This document shows positions 1 through 11,929 of a DNA stretch of 64,000 nucleotides, in pieces. The position numbers were made by a program, and so were the translations under genes. The notes under the pieces were generated by a model. The model had not been told where the DNA came from. It worked only from the letters and a program-made list of their open reading frames with translations, and ran no database searches. Positions within the stretch are counted from its first letter, which is position 1. Every line of letters starts with the position of its first letter. This DNA comes from Stromatinia cepivora. Lineage: Eukaryota > Ascomycota > Leotiomycetes > Helotiales > Sclerotiniaceae. The stretch covers positions 248,001 through 312,000 of the forward strand of contig RCTD01000036.1 in assembly GCA_014898415.1 (NCBI GenBank). Reading direction: 5' to 3'.

Positions 1-301
1 TTTCAAAATCATATAAATAATTATATAAAAAAGCAAAAAAGCAAAAAAAACAAAATTTGAATTTCACTTTCTAATTCTATCGCTTCATTTCAATATTAAA
101 ATACAAAGATCTATATAATCAAAGAGGATTTCCTTTATATAAAGCTTTATATTCAAAACCAATCATTTAGTATACTCTATTATTAATTATAAATTATATA
201 TTACTATTATTATTATTTAAATCTTTATTTAACGCCTAATTATAAACTACCTCGAGAGCCTAGAGCACTTCTATATGATCTAGACGGCAAACCTCGTAAT
301 A
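1..301 (+). repeat. LTR remnant of gypsy element A (partial, RIP-degraded)
   Basis: Bases about 100-301 align to the 3' two-thirds of the better-preserved solo LTR at 3130-3473: both share the GATCTAGACGGCA stretch and end in CCTCGTAAYA. C-to-T and G-to-A changes separate them. The first 100 bases do not align clearly, so the U3 end is divergent or rearranged. The leader of element A follows directly, so this is its 5' LTR. The start may lie outside the window. Confidence 0.6.
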
Positions 302-2699
302 CGGGACCCCTTTTTAAAAATATAAAACTATTCTTAAATCGTGATAATAATATAAGCACAATATTACGATCATCAATCTAGATTTAGAACTAAATAAATG
401 CGATTCGTAAACAGACTTTAAATATAGAAATAACAATATATTATTTTATAATTTTCAGAATTTAAAGAAACTTTTTTTATATAATATATTAATAATAAAG
501 ATCATTATTCTAATATTGTTTATCAATTAAATTTAAAAAGAAAATGATTTCCTTTATAAAATAAATAATAAAAAGTTTTATAATCAAATTAAAATTAATT
601 GATTCTTTATTACTTATAATTTTTACAATTTCTTTTATTCGTTTTCTTGAAAAATGATTTATCAATTAATTATCCTTAATATATTATTAAAATTAAAATA
701 ATTGGAATAAAAAGAATTCAAAATCTTTCAATTAATCAAAATATTTCTTGAAACCAAATTAAAAATAATTTTAAAAGTAAAAATAGAATCAAAATAATAT
801 ATTTGTTTTCAATTATTAATTTATTATTCAATTCGAAATAGACTTAATATAATAATTTGAAAATATATAAAAGAAATTCGAAATTTTCAAAATAATAAAT
901 CGATAATAAATTAAAAAAATCTTTATTTATTTTATACAAAAAAAGAATATAAATCTTTCAATAATAAATTCCAATAAAATAACAATAATATTTAATAATA
1001 CTTCCATTTCTCAAAAAAGTTCTTCAAAACTTTAAAAACTTCTATTTTATAAGAATTCTAATATAATAAAAACAAAAAACTTCTTTTTTTAAACAAAACT
1101 TATATTTTAAAATTATAACAAATACTACTTTTTAATCAATCAAAAGAAAATGGATTATATTATTCAATACTTTCAAAAATAATCATTAATAATTTAATAA
1201 CAATATAAAGAACCAAATAATATTTATATATTATAAAAATAATTTAAAGAATATCTATATAATTCTATTTTAGATAAAAATAATTAATAGCGATTGATTA
1301 TTCAATATATTATTCATATCGAATAATGACTTTGTAATATATTTTGATAATTTGAAAAAGGAAATCGAAATAAAAATGGAAGGTATTTGAATAGAATATC
1401 TTTTATTAAAACTTTTTTTTATATATTACAAAAAGAATTTCCGAATTATTCTAATAATTGAAAATTAGAAATGAATTAATAAAATATATTAATAAATAAA
1501 TACTATTGAATTACTTTATAAACAAAAATAGGAAAATAATTTAGTATAATCAAATTAATATTCTTATTAAACTTTATATATATAATCTAAATAACAATAT
1601 AACAATATAACAATATAACAATATAACAATATAACAATATAACAATATAACAATATAACAATATAACAATATAACAATATAACAATATAACAATATAACA
1701 ATATAACAATATAACAATATAACAATATAACAATATAACAATATAACAATATAACAATATAACAATATAACAATATAACAATATAACAATATAACAATAT
1801 AACAATATAACAATATAACAATATATTAGAATTCTATAAACAATCTTAATCGCTTTATTTCAAATCTTCTTTAAAAAACAGATAAGAATACTTCGAATAA
1901 ATACTAATAAAAAGAACTTATTTGTTTTTATTATTAATATTCAGGATATCGTTTTATTATATATATTAATCCTTATATTTATATAAATTATAAAAAGATT
2001 TATATAATTAATTATTATTTTATATATTCTTCGAAATCGGATAATCCAGGAAACTATTAGATTTAATAATAATTTTAATCATTTTTATAATTCTGAATCC
2101 CCCCAAAAAGGAATATATTATATTAATTATCGAAGCAAATTTTAAATTCGATAATATAATAATAAAACTTTAATATTTTATTAATTCAGAAGTTTAAATT
2201 AATATTGTCTAATAAATTAGATATATTGAATAAAATTGAAATTCTGAATCAGAAAAAGGTATTCCTTTAATATCGATTAATAATAGTATTATATTATTAT
2301 ATAACAATTATCATTTCATAATAAAAATAATTAATAATCAAAATATAAAAAGAATATATATATACCGATTCATTACTATTACTTTCAATTTATTTAATAT
2401 TAATATGATTCTTAAACTTCTTTAATTATAAAATATAAACTTAAATATCAATTGAAGATCAATATTATTTTGTTTTTAATTTATATTCAAAAACCTGAAA
2501 ATTCTTATTATCAAAAATTATATTAAAATATAAAAATTAGAACTATAATATATATTCTACTATTGGAAGATTGATGTTTTATTCAATTCTTATTAAGAAT
2601 TTAACGAATTTTTGTTTTAATATTTTTAATAATACTTTTGAAATATAAAGAATATAAAAAAACTTTCTTGAAAAACAAAAATAATTTACTTCTTGATTA
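302..2699 (+). mobile_element. Element A: leader and gag/protease region, decayed
   Basis: This stretch runs from the LTR end to the reverse-transcriptase homology. It is AT-rich with stops in every frame, so no gag or protease motif can be named safely. Its first 340 bases (about 355-640) recur at about 34290-34590, which shows it is repeated leader sequence of the same family. A long 8-bp microsatellite interrupts it at 1591-1825. It belongs to element A by position only. Confidence 0.55.
1591..1825. repeat. 8-bp microsatellite (AACAATAT)n, about 29 copies
   Basis: Near-perfect tandem copies of AACAATAT extend for about 235 bp. The minus strand is open in all three frames through it because the unit contains no stop there. 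The resulting Leu/Tyr/Cys/Ile peptides are repeat artefacts and not genes. It lies inside decayed retroelement sequence. Confidence 0.97.
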
Positions 2700-3124
2700 T
2701 TACTCAATGAAATATTATATCGATCTAGAATCTGATATTATATCTTTCTGAAGATCTATTTATATTTTTTCCAAAAAAAAACTAATTATTCTTCAAAAAT
2801 ATTTCAATGAATATTAAAAAAAGGATTGGATTCATTATTCAATTAATTCTATCAATATTTTGATTATATTTATTTCAAAAAAAGATAATGATTATTAATT
2901 ATATATCGATTATTGAGGTTTCAATTATATTACAAAGAAAAACCAGATATTATTATCTTTAGATTATTTAAAATAAGATATATTTTTTACAAAATTCAAT
3001 TTCAAAGATATCTATTATCAAATATATATATAGAAAGACAACAAATAGAAAATAGTAATCTATATATATTATAATCAATTTGAATATTTAATTATATTAT
3101 TTAAATTAATCAATGTTTTTGTAA
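2700..3124 (+). pseudogene. Element A reverse transcriptase, N-terminal half (dead)
   Basis: The plus-strand reading contains several stops but follows the Ty3/gypsy RT order. There is a KYFNEY..KDWI block (the usual 'yLde.l.kGfI'), then FISKKDN, then a YIDY..FN.ITKKN block matching the canonical DYRGLN..T.KN segment, and then a FKLIN remnant of FGLTN. The solo LTR at 3130 cuts it, and the domain resumes at 3479 with the catalytic box. RIP-type substitutions explain the stops. Family assignment is strong; the protein cannot be made. Confidence 0.8.
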
Positions 3125-3129
3125 TGTTT

Positions 3130-3473
3130 TGTTAGCTGACTTGTTTTCGTAAGCTTGGGCCACGTACAGATCTGATACGATTCGATCAAATTAGTATGCG
3201 ATTTCGATCACCCTAGGATCTTATGTGTACGCACCATCAGAATACATTAACAAGCATACTGGATTCCTAAGGTGATCCAGGAGGTATGAGGCTCTATAAA
3301 GCAAGATGAATTTCCTTATTGTAGAGCTTCGTGTTCAAGATCAATCATTTAGTACACTCTACTATTTAGTTACAAATTGTAATCATTTACTGTTATTATT
3401 TAAATCCTTAGTTATAAACCACCTTGAGAGCTTGGAGCATTTCCACGTGATCTAGACGGCAACCCTCGTAACA
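3130..3473 (+). mobile_element. Solo LTR, little mutated, flanked by TGTTT target duplication
   Basis: The sequence begins TGTTAGCTGAC and ends CTCGTAACA, giving standard TG..CA ends. It is 344 bp long. TGTTT occurs immediately before (3125-3129) and after (3474-3478), the 5-bp target duplication expected of a Ty3/gypsy insertion. No internal region is present, so this is a solo LTR left by recombination. Its base composition is much closer to normal than its surroundings, so it seems to have arrived after its host element was mutated or to have escaped RIP. Confidence 0.9.
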
Positions 3474-3478
3474 TGTTT

Positions 3479-4512
3479 ATCTAAATGATATCTTTATTTA
3501 TTTCAAAAATAAGAAAACTTATATTATCTATATTTATAAGGTATTTATTCAACATTTAGAATATAAATTCTATATAAAACTTAAAAAATGTATATTTTAT
3601 ATATAAAAGATAGAATTCTTAGATTTCATTATTTTTGATAAAGATATTATTATAGAATCTAATAGAATTAAAATTATTATCAAATAGCTATTATTGATAT
3701 TTATTTATGAAATTCAAGTTTTTCTGGATTTCGTAAATTTCTATTATTGATTTATTATTGTATATATATAAATGGTTTACAAATTAATTAATCTATTATA
3801 AAATATTAAAAAAGGAAAAACTGTATTAAAATTCAAATGAATAAGTGAGGCTCAAAAATCTTTCGATATTTTGAAAAAAGTCTTTATTATAATATTATTA
3901 CTTTAATATTTTGATTCATTTTTTTATATACTTTTAGAAACAAACATTTTTGGATTTGTTTTAAATTATATATTTTCATAATTATTTCCAAAGAATAATA
4001 ATAATCTTATAACGATAGATTGATATTCTATTGTTTTCTATTTAAGAAAATTTATTTTTGTTGAATAAAGGTATTTTATATATAATTAAGAATTATTAAT
4101 TATATATATAACTTTTATTTAATAATAATACTATATTGTAAATAATCGATAAATTATTACAATTAAGATAGATTATAATAGTTTTTAGTATTTTATAAAT
4201 ATAAAAGTATTTAATAATCGATAAATATATTAAACCGAAATTCTAATGATTTATAATTTCATTATTATATATCGATCAAGAAAATTAAATTCTATTAATC
4301 ATCTATCAAAACGATTTGATTATATCGAGGATATAAATAGTATTAACAAAATATTATTTATATTATAGAATAAATTAAAAAGTATAGTGATAATAATTAT
4401 AATCTTTTATTTTTTTATTAAAAGAATAGAACTTTTGGAAATATTATTAATATTTTCTAAAAGAAGAGGTATAATTTATTTTTGAATGACTTTATTAAAT
4501 TGTTAATAAAAA
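3479..4512 (+). pseudogene. Element A: RT catalytic box, thumb and RNase H (dead)
   Basis: Directly after the solo LTR the RT frame resumes as YLNDIFIY, a mutated YLDDILIY catalytic box. It is followed by LKKCIFYI and EFLDFII, matching the family's L.KCEFHV..IEFLGFIIS. From about 3840 a SEAQKSF..LKK block and an ETNIFGF block correspond to the RNase H entry (ETDASGF). At about 4200-4330 the RNase H end is readable as YNFIIIYRSRKLNS..HLSKR. About 15 codons upstream of YLDD are missing. Gypsy element B is inserted at 4513. Confidence 0.8.
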
Positions 4513-4859
4513 TGTTACGACGGGTAACATTGGATCACGTGATAAATGTTATATAATAGGACATTGGAGTCTTTGGAGTTTAGGATTTAAAAAGCCAGGA
4601 GTTTTTGGAGTTTAAAATCTAAGGGATCCAAGTAGAATAGAATTATAGATTTTGTAATACAGAAAGGTCTATATAAAAAAATAGATTTTATTATAATATA
4701 AAGTTTCATATTTAAGAATAATTATTAGTTTTATTATTATAATTATAAGAATTGCAATTAGTTATTAATCTTATTGAATCCCTATTTGAAGTTTAATCTA
4801 AATCATTTTAAGAGATTTTTAGTTACTTTTATATAATCCTAAAAGTAGCTCTTGTAATA
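4513..4859 (+). repeat. Element B 5' LTR
   Basis: It aligns base for base over 347 bp with 10606-10952. Differences are almost all C/T or G/A. Its outer end (TGTTACGACGGGTAACATTG) keeps G and C, whereas its inner end is mutated (CTTGTAATA against CCCGTAACA in the partner). Confidence 0.95.
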
Positions 4860-5355
4860 TTTTGAACATTATTTCTATTTCAAATATCGATTCAATATCA
4901 ATTGCTATTATAATATCCAAGGATATTATTATCGGTTAATTTGTATAAGCAATAGATATTAATGATATCGAAATGATTGATATATTTAAGGAAATCATTA
5001 TTAATAAAATACTCAAGATCACTTTATTAAATAAATATCAAGGTAATCGATAGAAATTCGATACTTTCCTTTTGTAATTTGAAATCTATTTTAGATTCAA
5101 TAAAGACAAATTCATTATTATAGAATCTAAAATGTATGGGTTGTATTATATTTCAGAGAAAAAGTAATCAAATAAATTCAGTTATATTTATATAATTATT
5201 TCGAATATAACAATGAAGATTATATATAATCTATTTGAATAATTTTCAATAGTTTTGAAGATTTTAAAATAGAGATTTGCAGAATCTTTAAGAATTTTAA
5301 TGAATTAAAAATAATAAAAGAAAAGATCTTTAATTTCAAATAAATAGGTTCAATA

Positions 5356-5550
5356 TTGAAATATACTACAAAATTTCGAAAATATATAAAAACAATTAAT
5401 TGGGATAAAGCCGTTATTATAAATTACTATTGTAAAAAGCTCAAACCAAAAGTTAAATTGGAATTAGAAAGAATCATTATAAGTATAGATTTGAATAATC
5501 TAATCCAAGATTCTATTGAATTAGATGATTGTTTTTATAGATTTAAGTAA
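5356..5550 (+). pseudogene. Element B gag fragment (Retrotrans_gag)
   Basis: An open stretch of 64 codons reads KFRKYI..INWD.A..I..Y..KLKPKVK.EL and then LI..SIELDD..YRF. This matches the retrotransposon gag core (W-x-D-x-A, yy..L...vkdeL...). It is only part of gag, because stops lie on both sides. A decayed CCHC zinc knuckle follows at about 5715-5775, with LYFEYRKAGY..IDYR in place of C.YCGK.GH...DCR; cysteines have become tyrosines by G-to-A change. Confidence 0.75.
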
Positions 5551-6567
5551 AATTAAAGATTATATAAATTTCAAGAAAACCGAAACTAAGGATGTTATTA
5601 TAAAAATAAGGGTAGATTATAATACAATTTATAAAGATATAGAAATTTTATAGAATTAAATATTATATATTATATAAATAGGAATAATGATCAAAAGAAG
5701 AAATGTAAATAAAATAACAATTTATACTTTGAATATAGAAAAGCAGGGTATTGAACAATAGATTATCGAAATAAAAGAATAAAAGGCAAAAAGGGTAATT
5801 TTAAGAATAAATTCAATAAAAGTTAATTTAATGTTATTTTCATGTTACAATTGTATATAATCAGTATTACAAGATTAATTATACTATTATTAGTTTATAA
5901 AGAAGAGCTAAAAGAAGAAGAAATAAAAAACCTTTTATAAATAAATAAAGATCTATAGTTAGGAGAATTATAGTTTATTTGAGAAATTGATTAATGGAAT
6001 TATTGTATTTAGAAGTTTGAAAATATAAATAAAGAAATTATCAATAAGGATTTTAGTATAATAGATATTGAAGAAAAAGAATTTTACAAAGTTCAGTATA
6101 TCGATTAATACTGAATTCTATAATTTGGAGTTATTATTAATATTTTATTTGTAGAAAGAATCAATGGAAAGTATCTTCAATAATCAGAATAAGGAGAGTT
6201 ATAGGAAATATTCTATCAATATATATCCAAATAGAATGAAAACCAGAATTTATTTCTATATAAACAAATCGGAAACGAATATTATATTCAAGTTCAGATT
6301 ATATTATTATCATTAGTTATGAGTATGATAATAAGAATAATCTAAGGGAATTATTAATACATTTTATAAAAAGATTTATTCGATGATAAAACTAGATTAG
6401 AGACGAATATAGTTTATTTAGAAGAAAAAGAATCATGATATATAATATTTGCTAATAAAATCATTCAGGATTATAAGGATAAATAAATTATACTATAATT
6501 GAATATTACAGGATAAACAGAATAAATATATTACAGAATCAAAATAAATGGATAAATATAGTTAGTT

Positions 6568-6640
6568 ATAATAGATTCAAAAGTTATAGGAAATTTTATT
6601 ATATCAGAAACTGTAAAGTACCTAGGAATTCCATTCTAAG
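6568..6640 (+). pseudogene. Element B aspartic protease motif (dead)
   Basis: The plus-strand reading IDSKVIGNFIISE..KYLGIPF matches the retroviral-type aspartic protease core (LIDSGATGNFIS...LGLP). The catalytic Asp-Ser is kept but the Gly-Ala that should follow is changed to Lys-Val. It lies between the zinc knuckle and RT, where Ty3/gypsy proteases belong. Confidence 0.75.
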
Positions 6641-7149
6641 AGAAACAAGAATTCTATTAATTACAATTAGTTGATGAATAATTAATAGGATCTGATAAAA
6701 TCGTTTTTTAAGAAATACAATTAGTACAAATGAATATAATTCAATATTCGGAAATTATACAATTTGATGTTGTACTATTGGGTCAACAATAGATCATCTT
6801 AGGGATGCTATAATTAAAGGTATATAATCCTAGAATAGATTGGTTATAAAAGATAATGATATTTGATTGATACAAGAATAGTTATGATGATATATTCAAG
6901 ATATTTACGAGATATAATATGTATTAAGGAGAGTTGAACATGAATAACATTGGTAATGTAGGATATCCAGTTTAGGGTTTTCTATTAAGAGCGAAGGACA
7001 GTATACCTCTTTTACAAATGTAGAAGTCAACGATATAGTATGAAATCGTAATCAAAGTAAAGGAGCTTATGATATTAGAATAATACAAGAAATATAAATA
7101 TATTTTTAAAAAATCAAAGAATTATAAGGTTTTATCAAAATATAAATTA

Positions 7150-8480
7150 TAGGATTACGAGATAATATTAAAAGAAAACAAAATGTTTGTGTATATCTCA
7201 ATTTATTCAATATCAATCGATGAACTAAAGATATTCAAAGAATATATCGTTAACAATTTAGCTAAAGAATGGATTAGAGAATCCATATCCTAAATAACAA
7301 ATCCAATTATATAGATATCCAAGAAGGATAATATTAAGAGATTAATTATGGATTACAGAAAATTTAATATATTTACCAAAAAAAATCGATATCTATTTTC
7401 ATTAATTATAGAATTAAAAGATCGATTAAATAGAGTAATGATATTCATTAAGATAGATCTATATAATAATTATTATTTGATTAAAATAAAAGAAAATAAA
7501 GAATGGAAAATTGCTTTCAAAATCAGATATAGATTATACGAATACCAAATTATACTATTTGGGTTAATCAATATATTAATAATATTTATAAGGTTTATAA
7601 ATAATATACTATTACAATATTTAGATATTTGTTGTATATACTATTTGGATGATATTCTAGTATATTCAAACAATGAAGTTCAATATATCAAAAACATTAA
7701 TAATATTCTTGAATATTTGATTAAAATTGATTTGTTATGTAAACTAAATAAATATAAATTCTATATTATAGAAATAGAGTTTTTAGGATTCATTATATCA
7801 AATTAAAGGTTTAAAATGAGTAAGGATAAAGTCAAAATAATATTCGAATAAAAATAGTCTATTATAATTAAAAAAGTATAATCTTTTTTAGGATTTATCA
7901 ATTTCTATTGAAGATTTATTAAAGGTTATTTAGGGATTATAATATCTTTAATTAATTTAATTAGAAAAGAGTAAGGAATGTTCGAATAGATTGTCAAAAT
8001 ATAGAAGTCCTTTGAAGTATTCAAATAAATAATAATTAAAGAATTAATACTATTAATATTCGATCCAGAAAAGTAAATCATAATGAAAACGGATTCCTTA
8101 GATTTTGTTATAAGAATAGTTTTGAATTAATCAGATCAGAATGAGAAATATTAATCAATTATATTTTATTCTCGAAAACTATTATTAATTGAATTGAATT
8201 ATGAAATATATGATAAAGAATTATTAGTAATAGTTGATATATTTAAAGAATGGCGAATTTATTTGGAAGGATCAAAATATATAATATAGGTGTATATAGA
8301 TTATAAGAATTTGGTTTATTTTATTATAACAAAGTAATTAAACAGATGATAGGTTAGATGATTGGAAATTATAGTTAATTATAATTTTAAGATTTTATAT
8401 ATCAAAGGATTAGAAAACATTAAAGTTGATATTTTTAATTGAAAATCAGAATATCAGGAAAACAAGTTGTATAAATTATA
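7150..8480 (+). pseudogene. Element B reverse transcriptase and RNase H (dead)
   Basis: The best-preserved part is an open frame of 152 codons at 7348-7806. It contains MDYRKFN..TKKNRY, the FIKIDLYNNYYLIKI block (kIDLr.AYh.I.I), LFGLIN and an intact catalytic YLDDILVYS at about 7642, then CKLNKYKF and EFLGFII. Upstream the entry block runs to ISKKDN. RNase H follows at about 8040-8460: [37 protein letters not shown] and WRIYLEG are recognisable, with RIP-type stops between blocks. Polymerase function is lost through upstream and downstream stops even though YLDD survives. Confidence 0.9.
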
Positions 8481-8559
8481 TATTATATTCAAATAGGAAG
8501 GTGAATTATTGGTTTATAATATATTGTAGTTTATAATCATTTATATATTAGAAGATAAT

Positions 8560-9960
8560 TATCTAAAAAAAAAGATTCAATTATATTACAAAGACAATAT
8601 TATAATAATATATATATTCAAGATAATAAAATCAGGATTTACGATAGAAAATAATATAATATATTTTTATAAAAAAGTATATATTCTTAATCGAATGATT
8701 AAGGAATTTGTAATAGAACAATATAGATTATTTGTATATAGATATTAAAGAATTATGAGAATATTTGTAAGAATATAGGAAATCAATTATTTTCTATAAA
8801 TGAAAACAATAGTTAAAAAAATTATTAGAAATTATGATATCTATATATAAAATAAATCTTTTAGATATATTCTGTATAATCAGTTCTAAATTCTAAATAT
8901 ATCTTTTTAATTATGGAAGTCTATTATATAGGATTTTGTAATCAAATTATTATTCTCAAAAGATCCTATTATAAGAATTGAGTACAATATAATATTCAAT
9001 ATAGTAGACAAACTAACAAAATTTGTATATATAATATTATTCAAAGAAACATAGATTATTAAGCAATTAGTATATATATTCTTTAGGATTATAATAAGTA
9101 TATATAAAATACTAAATAAAATAATCTCGGATAGAAACAAATTCTTTATTTCGAAATTCTGGATTATTTTATTAGTATTAATGAATATTAAAAGAAAGTT
9201 ATCGATAATTTTTTATTTACAAATAAATAATCAGATAGAAAGAATTAATCAAACAATAAAAGTATATCTTAGATATTATATAAATTATCAATAGGACAAT
9301 TAGATAGAACTATTATTTATAATATAATTCGTATATAATATATTGGAAATGGAAATTACAAAGATTACACTAATATATACTAACTTTAGGTTTAATCCTA
9401 AAGTATATCAAATATCGATATTACAAGAAGTTAATGCTGAATTAATAATAATACAAATTGAATAATTAAAAGATTTATAAGAACAATTTGTTTTTAATTT
9501 AAGATTTATATTATTCAGAATAGTTGTTTATTATAATACAAAATATAATATAGAATTTATATTTAAAAAAGAGGATAAAGTTTATTTGCTATAATAAAAT
9601 ATCGAAACCAAAAGATCAAATAATAAATTCGATTATAGAAAACTAAAATTATTCAAGATTGATAAGGTAATAGAAACCGTTAATTATTGATTAAAACTAT
9701 CAAACACAATGAATATCCATTTAGTATTTCATATATCCTTATTCGAACTAATACCATTAGAAACACTGAATATACCATTAACGGAAATCGAATCAATCAA
9801 CCCGAACGTTATATACAATATCGAAACAATATTAAATTGTAAATATATTAAAAGTATAATCAAATATTTAATCAAATGATTAGATTATCCATATATCGAA
9901 AATTTATAGGAACCAAAAACAAATCTCAATTGCCCTAAAAAGTTGAAGGCATTCTATTAA
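8560..9960 (+). pseudogene. Element B integrase with C-terminal chromodomain (dead)
   Basis: Decayed integrase blocks appear in order: VDKLTKF near 9008, ISDRNKFFISKFW near 9127 (the second catalytic Asp kept) and NQIERINQT near 9235 (the Glu kept, TDGQ changed to INNQ), followed by a YL..YIN block. Near 9560 the GDKVYL motif reads EDKVYL. A chromodomain follows at about 9809-9955, with VIYNIETIL, YLIKWLDYP and EPKTNL corresponding to E.IL..R, YLVKWKGY and WEP..NL. Chromodomain-tailed integrases define chromoviruses, which tend to insert in heterochromatin. That fits the nested, AT-rich setting. Confidence 0.88.
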
Positions 9961-10520
9961 CAATATCCGGATTTGCCCAAAAGAAAGGAGAATCTATTGA
10001 AATTAGGATCGAAGGGTATAGGGAAAAAGAATCGAAAATAAAGGAATTGTTGTTAGGGCTAATAACAAAAATAAATGCTAATTCCTTTTCATTCTCAAAA
10101 CGATCATTTTCTAACCTTTTCTTTTCTTCAAAAGTATCAAATTCATTTAAGGTCTTAAAATCATGATGAAGTATCTTATGATTATATTTATACAACTTTT
10201 ATTATCGCAATTTAAGAATACAAATACAAACAAGACCAGCCATTGTAGTTTCAAAAATAATATCTTTTTCAAATTGAAGATACTCTTTTTCCAAATGAAG
10301 GTTTTCAAGATCGTTTATCGAAATCTAAACAATATTATAGTAAACTTTATAATAGATATATTCATTATAGTATTGGAAATGATTGTTCAAAATAATACAA
10401 TAATGATTATAATGAGAACAATTGAAACAAGGTATATTATCGGAACCGTAGGTCTGGATTGTTTCAGAAAGAAAGATATATTATTGATATTTAGAGACTT
10501 TACTATTTGGGAATAATATA
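9935..10520 (-). pseudogene. Antisense accessory ORF between chromodomain and 3' LTR of element B
   Basis: An 86-codon minus-strand frame (9935-10195) extends upstream through a few stops to about 10500. Its N-terminal side reads IPCFNCSHYNHYC, a small Cys/His cluster. Next comes a charged heptad-like segment (NDLENLHLEKEYLQFEKDI), then a Glu/Lys-rich stretch (FEEKKRLENDRFENEKEL). The arrangement suggests a zinc-cluster plus coiled-coil protein encoded antisense to gag-pol. Such an ORF is not part of the minimal Ty3 set. Function is unknown. Confidence 0.5.
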
Positions 10521-10605
10521 TTAAAAAAATTATTGATATATTATAAAAAAAAGAAAAACATTAATAAAGATATTTAGGATAAATATTAAACTAAGAAAGG
10601 GATAA

Positions 10606-10952
10606 TATTATAACGGATAATATTGAATTATATGATAAATATTATATAATAGGATATTGGAGTCTTTAAAGTTTAGGATCCAAAGAATCAGAAGTTTTTG
10701 GAGTTTAGGATTTAAGGGATTTAAATAAAATAGAACTATAGATTCTATAATACAGGAAGATCTATATAAAAGAACAGATTTCATTACAATATAGAGTTTT
10801 ATACTCAAGAACAATTATTAATTTCATTATTATAATTATAAGAATTGCAATTAGTTATTAATCTTATTGAATCCCTATTTGAAGTTTAGTCTAAACCACC
10901 TCGAGAGATCTCTAACCACTTCCACGTGACCCTAGAGGCAGCTCCCGTAACA
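10606..10952 (+). repeat. Element B 3' LTR
   Basis: This is the 347-bp partner of 4513-4859. Here the inner end is mutated (TATTATAACGG against TGTTACGACGG), while the outer 75 bp keep G and C and end CAGCTCCCGTAACA. AAAAA follows as target duplication. Confidence 0.95.
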
Positions 10953-10957
10953 AAAAA

Positions 10958-11681
10958 TTGATTACAAATAGTTAATATTATATCGAATAATTAATATATT
11001 AATTAATAACGAAATAGTATTTGAATTAATATTGGAATCGATAAGAAATATTTTATTATAGTTTGAAGAAAATAATTATTTTATAAAGAATAAAGAATAT
11101 TTGAAATAAAAATATAATTTTGTTGGAGATATTATATTTTAAAAAGTTGATGTTAATAATTTGTTTATTTATAATGAATATATTTTTGTATTGTTAAATA
11201 AAGTTATAAAAGCCGAAATCTTATAGGAGGTTATTAAGATATTAAAAAATATAGGAGATTTTAAAAAATAAATACTTTTGATTTAATATAATAAAAGATA
11301 TAAAAAGCATATATGAATATATATTATCTATTAATAAATAATTATGAAATATTACCAATTTTATAACGAATTATAAACTCTATTATTTCTTTTTTAGCTT
11401 TTGAAAAGAAATAAGAATGAATTTTATTATGAATTTAAATTTTTCAAAGATAAATAAATATATATATAATATTATTTTTGTTATTATCAATAAATTTATA
11501 AAGTTTATTTGAAATATTTTAATTAATAAAATAGTAATTTTATTTAAATGAATAAAGATTCTATTTCGATATATTTTTAAGGATTTCAATATATTAAATA
11601 GAATAATACTGAATTAGGAATTATAATTTATAAGCAAAATTTAAAAGAGTTTGTTTTTTATTTAAGAATATATTATAAACA
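10958..11681 (+). pseudogene. Element A integrase core, interrupted (dead)
   Basis: After element B the older element resumes. From about 11411 the plus strand reads MNFIMNL..SK followed by IIFVIINKFIKFI, matching the integrase MDFI..LP.S and ilVVVDRLTK blocks. Near 11600 NRIILN...FISKI.K corresponds to SDRG..F.SkFWk. The frame stops at 11681, where the long inverted-repeat element starts, and continues at 31342. Confidence 0.75.
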
Positions 11682-11870
11682 CCTATGTCCGACGACAAGA
11701 GGCTCTCTTAACCCTTGTCTCTTCACTACAACAAGGGTTAAGAGGCCATCTCATTCTTATTTATTTTTTAATTAAAATTTAAAGCATTCAATTCTTGTCT
11801 TTCTACTTTATATAATAGAATACATAATTCCTAATTTATATCAATTCTAACAATTGAAAATGTATAATAA
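11682..11870 (+). repeat. Left terminal inverted repeat
   Basis: This is the reverse complement of 31153-31341 with scattered C/T and G/A differences. The outer 75 bp keep normal GC. It contains an inner 14-bp inverted repeat (CTCTTAACCCTTGT at 11705-11718 and its complement at 11731-11744) with a 12-base loop, so each end can form its own hairpin. Confidence 0.93.
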
Positions 11871-11929
11871 AATATTTTAATATATCAATTATAGATTTTA
11901 CTAGCCCTTTTTTAAATTCTCTAAAAAAA

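Larger units (their letters stand above)
4513..10952 (+). mobile_element. Ty3/gypsy chromovirus-type retrotransposon (element B), complete but RIP-inactivated
   Basis: Two 347-bp LTRs (4513-4859 and 10606-10952) flank an internal region. In order it shows gag, zinc knuckle, aspartic protease, RT, RNase H, integrase and chromodomain, the Ty3/gypsy (Metaviridae) gene order. AAAAA lies on both sides (4508-4512 and 10953-10957) as a 5-bp target duplication. A purine tract (about 10594-10603) precedes the 3' LTR. The element is inserted between the RNase H and integrase of element A. Stops throughout make it inactive. Between the chromodomain and the 3' LTR is an extra antisense ORF. Confidence 0.93.

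Noticed and set aside
1567..1821. Three overlapping minus-strand frames of 72-84 codons rich in Tyr, Cys, Leu and Ile
   Set aside because: They are the 8-bp microsatellite read in three frames. The unit lacks stops, so openness is trivial.
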